A DNA stretch of 15,785 nucleotides from NCBI GenBank assembly GCA_002321305.1, contig DCMF01000106.1, positions 1-15,785 of the forward strand, in the 5' to 3' direction. Positions 5,968 through 13,450 of this stretch are shown in pieces (position 1 is the stretch's first letter; each line of letters begins with the position of its first letter). Source of the DNA: Verrucomicrobia bacterium UBA1629 (GTDB lineage: Bacteria; Verrucomicrobiota; Kiritimatiellia; RFP12; UBA1067). Both the position numbers and the translations under genes were made by a program. The notes beneath the pieces are model-generated. The model was not told where the DNA came from. It worked only from the letters and a program-made list of their open reading frames with translations, and did no database searches.

Positions 5968-8187
5968 TCACAGGCCTTCCTGCGCCTCGGCGGTCGCGAG
6001 GAAGTGCAGCTGCTCGGCGCGGGAGAGGTCGACCCAGCGCACGTTCCAGCCGCAGACGCGCACCTGCAAGTCGGGGTAGCGCTCCGGGTGCGCCATCGCG
6101 TCGCGCAGCGTCGCCGCGCGGAAGCAGTTGAAGTGGATGCACTGCCCGCCCCGTTCGGCATACGTCGTGAGGAGCGCGACGAGATGCGCCGCCGCCTCCG
6201 GGTTCTCCGCGAGCGTCATCGGCACGATGACGTCCGAGATGAACCCGTCCGCCGCCTCGGCCTGGTCGAGCTTCGTCTGCGAGAGGATGAGCGCGGTCGG
6301 GCCGCCCGTGCCGCAGCCCGCCGTCGCGGAGTTGTTCCGCGAGAGCGTCTCGCCCGCCTTGCGACCGTCCGGCGTCGCCGCCGTCTGCCGGCCGAGCAGG
6401 AGGTCGTTGTCGATCGACCAGAGCCCCATCTGGAACGTTCCGCCATGCCCGTTCGGCTCGCGGTTGAGGCGGCGCGCGAGGGCGTCGGCCACCTGCCGCG
6501 CAAAGCCGTCCGCGCGGTCGTCGTTGTTGCCCCACTTGGGCGGCACGCGGCGCGCCCGGAGGCGCAGCGTCTCGTGTCCCGCCCAGTCGGCCTTCAGGAT
6601 GTCGCGCAGTTCGGCCATCGTGACGGCCTTCGTCTCGTCGACGAGATGCCGCACGGCGGCGAGCGCATCGACGACGGTCGCGAGCCCCGCGCACATGACG
6701 CCGGACTGGTTGTACTTGAGGCCGCCCGCACAGGCGTCGCGCGCGTTCGCCACCGCGTCGCGGAACGCGCCCGACATGAGCGGCGAGGGGTTGAGTTCCG
6801 TCCAGCTCTCGGCGTAGACGCGCGCCTCCGCGCACGCCCGCGCCGCCACTGCGTCGAGCTGGCGCAGATAGGCGTCCAGGAAGCCGGCGGCGTCCGCCGG
6901 GAGCGGCAGGGCGGGGCCGAGTCGGAAGCCGTCAAACGTGCAGCCGGCGTTGAGTGCGAGCTCAAGCGGCTTGGCGAGGTTGATCCACGCGGTCATCGAC
7001 GCGACGATCTCGCGGCCCTGGATGCCCGGCTCGTAGCAGCCGATCAGCACGGCGTCCGCCGCGTCGGCGGGATCCTTTCCGCGCCGCGCGAACATCTCGC
7101 GCGCCACGTCGTCGTTGAGGAAGACGATCGAGCTGCGTCCGCGCGCGATCAGGCGGCAGACCTTCAGCAGCTGCTCCTGCGGCGTGCGGCGCCCGAAGCG
7201 GAACGTCAGCTTCGGGTTCACGCGGCTGAGCTCGTCGTGCAGCTCGAAGGCGATCTCCGTCAGTTCGTTCCAGACGGGCGCGCCATCGCGGTCGCAGCCG
7301 CCGAGGCCGATGTTCTTGTTGTTGACGAAGTTCTGGATCCAGTACTTGTCGAAGGTCGCCCGCACGAGCGCCTTCGCGTCCGCGCGCGTCAGGCGTCCCG
7401 CCGCGAGGTCGTCGCGGTAGAAGCGGATGAAGAGGCGGTCGAAGAGTCCCTGCGTGCGCACGTACTCGCCCTCGGCCTCCTGGCAGCGGTCGTAGAGGAG
7501 CCACAGCTGCAGCGCCTCGCGGAACGTGCGCGGCGGATGGGACGCGATCTCGCGCAGCGTCGCCGCACAGGCCGCCGCGCCCCGCGCCTCGGCGACGTCC
7601 GCCCACCGGCGGGCGAATGCGGACATCGCGTCATAGACCTCGGCGACGCAGTCGAGGAACAGGCGTTCCGCGTCCGTCGCCGCCGTTTCGCGCCGCGTCC
7701 GCGCACGCGCGGCCAGCCCCGTCGGGCCGAGCGCCAGCACCGACTCCCAGTCGGGACAGGTGTGGCTCGTGTCGAGGCAGGCGTGGTACGCGCCGTGCGT
7801 GTCGCCCCGCCGGACATCCGTGCCGCCGCCCGTCGCGGCGAATTCGGGGCGTCCCCGCGCGAACGCCGCGACACGCGCCTCGCGCAGCTCCATCAGGAGC
7901 GTGTCGTCGGGACACCAATCGACGAACGTGTCGTCCGCACGGACGGCGAGACGCGCGTACGCAAAGAAGGCGACGAGCTGCTTCGTGCGCGTGACGACGA
8001 AGGGACGGCCCTTCGTCTCCTCGGCGATGCGCAGGAGAAGCGCGCGCAGGTCGGCGCGCGACAGCCCCGAACCGTCCACGATCTCGGCGGTGCGGTCAAA
8101 GGGGTTTGGCTTCTTCGCGACAGCCAGATTCGGCGGCAGGGCGGCGAACGCCGCCGTGCCCACGACAAATTCCCGCCGGCTCATCAT
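5968..8187 (-). CDS. Glycyl radical enzyme (PFL-like family) with an apparent Tat signal peptide
   Basis: This 739-residue protein spans the pyruvate formate-lyase/glycerol dehydratase fold. Family blocks seen are SHTCPDWESVL (141-151), NIGLGGCDRDG (292-302), the active-site loop GCYEPGIQG (383-391) with thiyl C384 and base-like E386, TPDGRKAGETL (605-615), GGQCIHFN (680-687) and the glycyl radical motif RVCGWNVRW (710-718) with G713. The Cys-x-Glu pattern and the 329-residue Cys-Gly spacing are of the dehydratase/lyase type (glycerol dehydratase, CutC); PFL has Cys-Cys. The N-terminus is the striking part: SRREFVVG (3-10), a weakly hydrophobic Ala-rich stretch, then AVA before KK (22-26). 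This matches a Tat leader and replaces part of the usual N-terminal domain. Other GREs are cytosolic or enclosed in microcompartments. The ribosome site GAAGGA lies six bases before the first of two adjacent ATGs. The substrate is unknown. Confidence 0.92.
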   Translation of the reverse strand: MMSRREFVVGTAAFAALPPNLAVAKKPNPFDRTAEIVDGSGLSRADLRALLLRIAEETKGRPFVVTRTKQLVAFFAYARLAVRADDTFVDWCPDDTLLMELREARVAAFARGRPEFAATGGGTDVRRGDTHGAYHACLDTSHTCPDWESVLALGPTGLAARARTRRETAATDAERLFLDCVAEVYDAMSAFARRWADVAEARGAAACAATLREIASHPPRTFREALQLWLLYDRCQEAEGEYVRTQGLFDRLFIRFYRDDLAAGRLTRADAKALVRATFDKYWIQNFVNNKNIGLGGCDRDGAPVWNELTEIAFELHDELSRVNPKLTFRFGRRTPQEQLLKVCRLIARGRSSIVFLNDDVAREMFARRGKDPADAADAVLIGCYEPGIQGREIVASMTAWINLAKPLELALNAGCTFDGFRLGPALPLPADAAGFLDAYLRQLDAVAARACAEARVYAESWTELNPSPLMSGAFRDAVANARDACAGGLKYNQSGVMCAGLATVVDALAAVRHLVDETKAVTMAELRDILKADWAGHETLRLRARRVPPKWGNNDDRADGFARQVADALARRLNREPNGHGGTFQMGLWSIDNDLLLGRQTAATPDGRKAGETLSRNNSATAGCGTGGPTALILSQTKLDQAEAADGFISDVIVPMTLAENPEAAAHLVALLTTYAERGGQCIHFNCFRAATLRDAMAHPERYPDLQVRVCGWNVRWVDLSRAEQLHFLATAEAQEGL

Positions 8188-8203
8188 CGTCCGTCCTTCC
8201 CCC

Positions 8204-11200
8204 TTACCGGATGATGAGCAGCGCGCCGCCGCAGCGCACCGTCAACACGAGCGCCGTGTCCGTCCGCGTCAGGGAGAACATGCGCGAACCGGCCTTGTCC
8301 CGCGCGAGCGTGAACGTCGTCTGCGCGAGGCCGCTTCCGCAGGTGATGAGCAGATAGTCACCGGCCTTCAGTTTGTTCGGCTTGCCCGTCAGGTCGATTT
8401 CGCACGTGGCGGGCATCGTGAGCGCGGACGCCTTGAGGTCGATCGCGTCAGCCACGCCGTCCGCCGAGCAGGCGAACGTCAGCGTCTCCTCGCCTGTGAT
8501 CTCGACCGCAAGCGACGCACCGTCCGCAATCTGCGGCAGACGGCGGAGCGACGCGGCCCGCACTGTCCCCGCGCCCGTGAGCGTCGCCCCGTTCAGCGCC
8601 ACGTAGCCGCTCGGCAACAGCCCCAGCCACTTCCAGGAGAGGTAGGCTTCGGCCGTCTTCAGCTCGGTTTCCTCCAGGCGCCGATTCCACATGAGGATCT
8701 CGCCCTGCACGGCCGCGCGCGTGTCCGCGCCGTAAAGGCGTTCGCTGTTGCGGAGATACTCGAAGCAGACGGGTCCGTACGCGCCGTTCGGCTGGACGGT
8801 CAGGATCTCCGGACGACCGCGAAAGCCCTGCACCGAGCCGTCCACCGTCTCGCCGTCGAGGCGCGTCACGCCCTTGGTCAGCACGTCCGCCGTGCCGGCC
8901 GGGTAGATGGGCGACGCGGCAGACTGCCCTTCGCGCACCTTGTAAAGCGTCTGCGCCGCACCCGGCAGGACGCTGTTGCCGTCCACGAACGGCTGGCCGC
9001 CGCCGTACTTGGAGTCCTGCGCCATGACGAGCGTCTGGAACGTGTTCGTGACGACGTTCCCGGTCCAGGCGCCGTTCGCGGCGACGCGGAAGCGCAGCGT
9101 GTTGCCGTCGCTGGCATGTGCCATGCCCTTCCAGTCGCTCGTCGTGACGTTCGAGTAGTCGAGCCACGCGCGCGCCGGGCCGAACCCGTGCGCCGACACG
9201 TCCTTCCACGGCGCGCGGTCGGTGGTCGTCGCCGTCAGGGCGAACGCGCCGTCCGTCGCCGTCGCGCCGAAGCGGCGGTCATGGAGCCACGTCACGCGCA
9301 ACGCGGGCGACTTCAGCTTGGCCGTCGACGTGGTGTCCTGTTCGACGAGCGAACCTTCCGCGTCGGGGTCGAACCAGCCCGTCATGTCCTTCGTGGCAAG
9401 GGCGGTCGCGTCGGGCGGCGGCAGCGCGCCGTCGATCGTGAGCGTCGCCCCGGCGAGGTTGATCGTTCCCGCGAACGCGCCGGCGATCGCGGCGTCGGTC
9501 TGGACGTTCACCGTGCCGGTGCCGTAAAGGGCCGCGCGCGTCGTCGTGCCCGTCGGGCCTTTGTACTGCGCCGCCAGCCCCCACTTCGTCGCGAGATGCC
9601 ACTCGATCTGCTGACGCTGCGCGTCCGTAAGCTCCTGCGCGAAGAGCATCACCTCGGCATAGGCCTGTCCGCCGTTGTCCTCGTTGTTCTTCGCCCCGTA
9701 GCCAAGGCCAGAGAAGCTGTTCGTCGTCGAGCCGAAGTCAATGGCGACGACCTGCCAGCCGCCGTTCAGGCCCGTCGCCGTCGGATCGACCGACTCGCCA
9801 TCGACCCAGACGCGCGCACCGATCTCGTTGGCCTTCAGGATCGCGTCGTCCTTCGTGTGCGCGCCGACCTCGCCGCCGCGCAGGAAGTTCGCGTTGCCGC
9901 CGAGAAGCGCACCGCCGCCGCCCTGCTGCGAGCCGTAGACGAGAATCGCCGCGCGCGGCTTCAGGACGACATCCGCCGACACAGCGTCTGCCGAGGACGT
10001 CTTGGTGAAGAAGATGCGCGGCAGAACCTGGTTGAGCGGTTCGCAGTCCCGCGCCTCCGTCTCGTCCGCGAAGGTCGCCCGGAAGCTGAGGCTGGGACGG
10101 TCGAATGACAGGTAGTCGTGTCCGTTCAGCCCGCCGCGCACACGGCGCGGATGGCAGAAGGTCATCACGTTGTGGTTCTCGTGGTAAAGCGCATCGTAGC
10201 GGCTGTTCCAGAGCCGCACGTCGCCTGGCGTGGCGCGGCAGTCCGCCCAGCCCTTGACGAAGGGGTTGCCGTCCTTGTCGGCGATCGTCTGCCCGACCTG
10301 AAGCGGATTCACGCTCGCGTAGTTGGTGTAGGAGTTCGCGTAGGTGATGACCAGGTTGGAGATCGTCTCGCCCACCGCCGCGTCCACCCACAGGAGCGGA
10401 AGCGCCGCCCATTCGGCCTGTCGTTCCAGCAGGTTGATCGTCGAGCCGTCCTCGCCGCGAATCGGCATCTGCGCACCGTTGTCCGTCGCCGGCGCGTAGT
10501 CGAGCGTCGCCCCGTTCCGCACGGTGATCTGCACACGCGCGTTCACCGACGTCACGCACGCCGTCTCGCGCACGTCCATCGCCGCGCCGAGGCCCGGCGC
10601 CGTCGGCGTGCCGTCCGTCACGCGCAGCGTCTTCGTCCCGTCGACGTTGTCCGCAAACGATGCCGTCGCGAAATCCAGCACCGCGCCGTCCGCCGCATCG
10701 AGGCACACGAAGTCCGCCGCCGTCAGGGAGCAGGACGCGGGCACCGTCAGGATCGCCCGGTCGAAGCCGGCCTTGGACGGCAGGAGAATGCGCACCGTCC
10801 CCGCCGCCGTCAGCGTGTCCGTCACGAGCGCCGTCCCGCAGTCGGCGTCGGTCGCGTCGAGGAATCCGCCCTCGCGCACGTCAAGCGTGCCGATGACCGT
10901 CTGCGTGCCCGCCGCGAACTTCAGCGCACCGCCCGCGTCCAGCTGGAGGGTGCCAAAGGTCGCCTTTTCGGACGCCGCCCACGCCGCGTTCCCCTTGCCG
11001 ACCTCGACGACGCCCGCATACGGCGCGTAGAGCGCAAATTCGGAAGCCGCTTTCGCGCCCTCCGCGAGGACAAGGCGCGCCGCGCTTTTCGAGCCGTCGC
11101 CACGTCCGTTCCAGACGACACGTGCCGCCGCGTCGTTCCGCAGCGTGACGGTCGCGGACGCAGGAGCGTTCAGCGTCCAGTCGAGACCGTAGACCGTCCG

Positions 11201-11818
11201 CTCGCCGCTGGCCGTGCCAGCCTTGACCAGGAGTTCGGCGTCCTCGGCGAGCGTCAGCGTGCCGACCGTCTGCGGATCGGCCGAGCTGCGCGCGGCGAAG
11301 CTGTACTGGTTGTCCGTGCCGACCACGCGCACGTTCGTGCCGAGATCGACGACGCTCGTGCCCTTCGAGCAGTGGGTAATCGTGCCGGACGACAGCGTGA
11401 GCGACTTGCCGGGGAACGTGTAGCGCTCCGTCGCGCCCTCTTCGTTCGGCGTCGCCAGCGGCAGCTTTTTCCCCGACACCCAGTAGTCGTAGGAGGCGTT
11501 CGGCGGAAAGAAGCCCGTACCTGTCGCGTCGGCCACGCCGTCTCGGTAGAGCGTCCAGCGGTTGACCTTCGAGGAGCCCGTGAGCGAACTGCCGAAGAAC
11601 CCCTTCCCATAGTCCGCGTCAGACGTGACGGCCGTCTTCGCGTCGCCGCTCAGCGTGTCCGCGTAGAGGCTGTCCGCATTGTAGTCCGGCTTCGTCAGGA
11701 CGGCATACGTCCCGTCGGTCGGAAGCGCCGCAAAGCCCGCCAGCGACACAAGCCCCGCCGCAACGGCGACAAGTCCGTGACGGCACGTCTTTTCCTTTTG
11801 CGTGATTGTCTTTTTCAT
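8204..11818 (-). CDS. Large secreted beta-helix/LamG-like surface protein
   Basis: The first gene of the operon encodes 1204 residues with a Sec signal peptide (about 1-30: basic MKKTITQKEKTCRHG, then a hydrophobic core ending SLAGFA). Residues about 35-450 are Gly/Ala/Thr/Val-rich repeated short beta-strands of the LTLAEDAELLVKAGT type, like the passenger part of autotransporters. Two LamG/concanavalin-like segments follow, at about 470-745 (ending QRQQIEWHLATKWGL) and about 840-1062 (ending LKTAEAYLSWKWLGLL), each closing with the helix usual for such domains in PVC bacteria. About 140 beta-rich residues end the protein. No beta-barrel, LPXTG or PEP-CTERM sorting signal was seen. AAGGAGG lies four bases before the ATG. 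The stop is 16 bases before the GRE gene. A role in binding glycan or forming a surface scaffold is inferred. Confidence 0.85.
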   Translation of the reverse strand: MKKTITQKEKTCRHGLVAVAAGLVSLAGFAALPTDGTYAVLTKPDYNADSLYADTLSGDAKTAVTSDADYGKGFFGSSLTGSSKVNRWTLYRDGVADATGTGFFPPNASYDYWVSGKKLPLATPNEEGATERYTFPGKSLTLSSGTITHCSKGTSVVDLGTNVRVVGTDNQYSFAARSSADPQTVGTLTLAEDAELLVKAGTASGERTVYGLDWTLNAPASATVTLRNDAAARVVWNGRGDGSKSAARLVLAEGAKAASEFALYAPYAGVVEVGKGNAAWAASEKATFGTLQLDAGGALKFAAGTQTVIGTLDVREGGFLDATDADCGTALVTDTLTAAGTVRILLPSKAGFDRAILTVPASCSLTAADFVCLDAADGAVLDFATASFADNVDGTKTLRVTDGTPTAPGLGAAMDVRETACVTSVNARVQITVRNGATLDYAPATDNGAQMPIRGEDGSTINLLERQAEWAALPLLWVDAAVGETISNLVITYANSYTNYASVNPLQVGQTIADKDGNPFVKGWADCRATPGDVRLWNSRYDALYHENHNVMTFCHPRRVRGGLNGHDYLSFDRPSLSFRATFADETEARDCEPLNQVLPRIFFTKTSSADAVSADVVLKPRAAILVYGSQQGGGGALLGGNANFLRGGEVGAHTKDDAILKANEIGARVWVDGESVDPTATGLNGGWQVVAIDFGSTTNSFSGLGYGAKNNEDNGGQAYAEVMLFAQELTDAQRQQIEWHLATKWGLAAQYKGPTGTTTRAALYGTGTVNVQTDAAIAGAFAGTINLAGATLTIDGALPPPDATALATKDMTGWFDPDAEGSLVEQDTTSTAKLKSPALRVTWLHDRRFGATATDGAFALTATTTDRAPWKDVSAHGFGPARAWLDYSNVTTSDWKGMAHASDGNTLRFRVAANGAWTGNVVTNTFQTLVMAQDSKYGGGQPFVDGNSVLPGAAQTLYKVREGQSAASPIYPAGTADVLTKGVTRLDGETVDGSVQGFRGRPEILTVQPNGAYGPVCFEYLRNSERLYGADTRAAVQGEILMWNRRLEETELKTAEAYLSWKWLGLLPSGYVALNGATLTGAGTVRAASLRRLPQIADGASLAVEITGEETLTFACSADGVADAIDLKASALTMPATCEIDLTGKPNKLKAGDYLLITCGSGLAQTTFTLARDKAGSRMFSLTRTDTALVLTVRCGGALLIIR

Positions 11819-12181
11819 GTGTCCTCCTTGTTAGCGTTTTCAATTGTGAGCGTATTATCGCATAAATCTCCAGCGAATACTTGCACGATTGGGCTAAAAA
11901 TGTGTATTATCAGACCATCACATTCAAATCGGGAATACAATGTCCGCGTGGAGGCGCGATAAGAGCAAAGCTTCGCCTCATCCTCGCTACTCAACACGGA
12001 TGACGACGAATCCCCACGAGCCGAAGTCGAATGATCAAAAGCCGTGACGACGATGACGCCCTTGCCGCCGCTTGGCTTGACGGCGCGGTAGATGGTCTTA
12101 AAGGAGTGTCAGCATCTCGTCTGACGTCTTTCGCTCCCGCCTGTCTTGCAGTACTTCTTCCCTTGTTCGCAAATGACTTCT
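11819..12181. other. Gene-free region between the lipoprotein gene and the operon
   Basis: This 363-base stretch holds the AT-rich leader of the operon (11819-11945), an imperfect inverted repeat GAGGCG/CGCCTC (11951-11956 with 11974-11979), and a GC-richer part (11980-12108). The latter keeps one minus frame open from a TGA at 12109-12111 down to 11815, where it ends in ATGA with the start of the surface protein gene. That frame has no ATG, its first GTG is at 11997, and its composition changes halfway, so I do not call it a gene. The part next to the lipoprotein stop carries a weak stem (GTCAG/CTGAC, 12109-12113 with 12121-12125) and no clear terminator. Confidence 0.6.
11852..11935 (-). 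promoter_or_regulatory. Probable promoter region of the five-gene operon
   Basis: The 120 bases before the ribosome site of the first operon gene are distinctly AT-rich in a GC-rich window. On the minus strand the octamer GATAATAC, close to a -10 box, occurs twice: at 11904-11911 and at 11852-11859, exactly 52 bases apart. No convincing -35 box sits 16-18 bases upstream of either (the best is TTCCCG at 11930-11935). The region is a plausible promoter by position and composition only. The repeated octamer could also be a regulator site. Confidence 0.3.
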
Positions 12182-13435
12182 TCAGTCATGATGTCTTGAA
12201 GCGATTCGTTCAGCCGCAGCCGTCAACTGGGCTTTGACCTGTGCCGCCTGTTCGGGCGACAGAGTTTTGTCCAGTTCGGGAAACCAGCGATTCCTCATGG
12301 CATAGAGATACTTTTTCCTGAACATCGAGAGCAAGCCTCGCTGAAAGTGCCGTCGCGTATAGACGATGCCCTGTCGCAGATGCTCTTCCTCTCTCTCGGC
12401 GAGACCGATCCCTTCGGCGGCGGATTCTGCCTGCGCGACCTGAGAAGCATACCAATCAAGCCATCTGACGACGACAGCCCAGCCGCACACGGGATTCGGC
12501 GCGCTTTTCTCCCTTGCCGCCTTGACGGCAAACACGGCCTCTTCCACGGCACAGACGATGCTCATCTTTTCTCGATACGATCTTGCGCCATCCGCCAGCT
12601 GCCAAAGGGATTCCTCCCATCGGCCGATCCATTTTGCACGATCCTCATCTGTCGATAGGCGGTCTAAAAGCCCCGGCATTTCCGAGGAGCAGCACCGAAT
12701 CGCACGAACCGTGTCAACGTTGTTGGTCTGGGAGTCAAGCAGAATCTCGATCCGATTCTCGTCCGTCGCATTGCGCGCGTCGGGCCGCTCCTCCGGCAGA
12801 GACGGCGAAGACGAGAAAGCCTTCAGCCGCTGGCGGAACTCGTCGTGCAGTTCGGGCGGGAGATACCGCGAAAGATTGGGAAGCCAGACATGTTCAAAGA
12901 TTGACATGCGGGCGGCATAGTCCTCCTTGAGAATGCGCGCAGAGGACTGTCGAACCCTGACGTCTTCTGGATTTTCTCCCTCTCTTGGGGGCATCGCCAA
13001 GGAGGGGTCTTCGCATGAGTCCCGGTAATTGGCAAGTCCCTGAAAGAAGAACTCCATCGCTTCGCGGGTCGGGATGCCGCACCGTCCCATGATCTTGAAA
13101 CACTGGCAGACATACAGCGCATACTTTGACGTCGCGGTTTCCCTGAACGGCAAGGGAAGCGATTGAAGATCAACGGAAAGGATCATGCGGCCGAATGCCT
13201 CTGCGGCCGCCTTGCGCTCCTCACTGTCTTCAATTCCGTCGAAGAGGCGGTCAGTCGCCTCGAATTCGGCAAGATGCTTGTAATGGCTCCCCTGTTGCGT
13301 CAAGGCCGCGTGAATCGTCTCGACCCGTTGAACGACGGCCGCAGGGGGGCGAACCGCTCGATTTTCCTGTTCACAGCCTCCAAGAAGCAGGAAGCCTGCC
13401 GTGACGAATGCGATTTTTCTTGCCGGTTCGTTCAT
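12182..13435 (-). CDS. Lipoprotein of unknown function
   Basis: The 417-residue protein begins MNEPARKIAFVTAGFLLLGGC, a lipoprotein signal peptide with lipobox LGGC (acylated C21, Glu at +2). The mature part is charged and mostly helical by appearance, with many Glu/Arg/Ala-rich segments (for example EDSEERKAAAEAFGRM and LAEREEEHLRQGI) and scattered Trp residues. I recognise no enzymatic motif. I chose the ATG at 13435 over one at 13504 because it gives the lipobox at the right distance, has AAAGGA nine bases upstream, and avoids a 55-base overlap with the preceding gene. It follows that gene by 14 bases, so the two are probably co-transcribed. Its GC content is visibly lower than that of the downstream operon. 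A role in handling or anchoring the upstream surface protein at the outer membrane is only a guess from position. Confidence 0.8.
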   Translation of the reverse strand: MNEPARKIAFVTAGFLLLGGCEQENRAVRPPAAVVQRVETIHAALTQQGSHYKHLAEFEATDRLFDGIEDSEERKAAAEAFGRMILSVDLQSLPLPFRETATSKYALYVCQCFKIMGRCGIPTREAMEFFFQGLANYRDSCEDPSLAMPPREGENPEDVRVRQSSARILKEDYAARMSIFEHVWLPNLSRYLPPELHDEFRQRLKAFSSSPSLPEERPDARNATDENRIEILLDSQTNNVDTVRAIRCCSSEMPGLLDRLSTDEDRAKWIGRWEESLWQLADGARSYREKMSIVCAVEEAVFAVKAAREKSAPNPVCGWAVVVRWLDWYASQVAQAESAAEGIGLAEREEEHLRQGIVYTRRHFQRGLLSMFRKKYLYAMRNRWFPELDKTLSPEQAAQVKAQLTAAAERIASRHHD

Positions 13436-13444
13436 CTCGATCAA

Positions 13445-13450
13445 TCCTTT
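13445..13450 (-). promoter_or_regulatory. Ribosome binding site of the lipoprotein gene
   Basis: AAAGGA on the minus strand abuts the stop codon of the preceding gene (TGA at 13450-13452) and lies nine bases before the ATG at 13435. It supports the shorter, lipobox-containing start. Confidence 0.6.

Noticed and set aside
5968..8187. Bacterial microcompartment targeting as the explanation of the GRE N-terminus
   Set aside because: No shell protein, aldehyde dehydrogenase or other microcompartment gene is in the window, and the leader has an RR pair with an AxA site, not an amphipathic helix.
6004..8214. A 736-codon plus-strand open frame opposite the glycyl radical enzyme
   Set aside because: Low-complexity Arg/Ala/Val-rich translation; the opposite strand encodes a complete GRE with all catalytic motifs.
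11881..11910. A plus-strand promoter-like pair TTGCAC - 18 bases - TATTAT
   Set aside because: No plus-strand gene follows. In an AT-rich leader such matches arise by chance, and the same bases form the minus-strand GATAATAC repeat.
10118..11962. A 614-codon plus-strand open frame opposite the surface protein
   Set aside because: Antisense shadow of the same kind, with no ribosome site or recognisable domain.
11815..11997. A 60-codon minus-strand frame (GTG start) ending in ATGA with the start of the surface protein gene, possibly a leader peptide
   Set aside because: It lacks an ATG or ribosome site, its composition is that of the AT-rich leader, and the overlap with the next start could be chance. 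Homologous leaders would be needed to revive it.
12031..12237. A 68-codon plus-strand frame beyond the lipoprotein gene end
   Set aside because: It overlaps the lipoprotein C-terminus, has no convincing ribosome site and no recognisable content.
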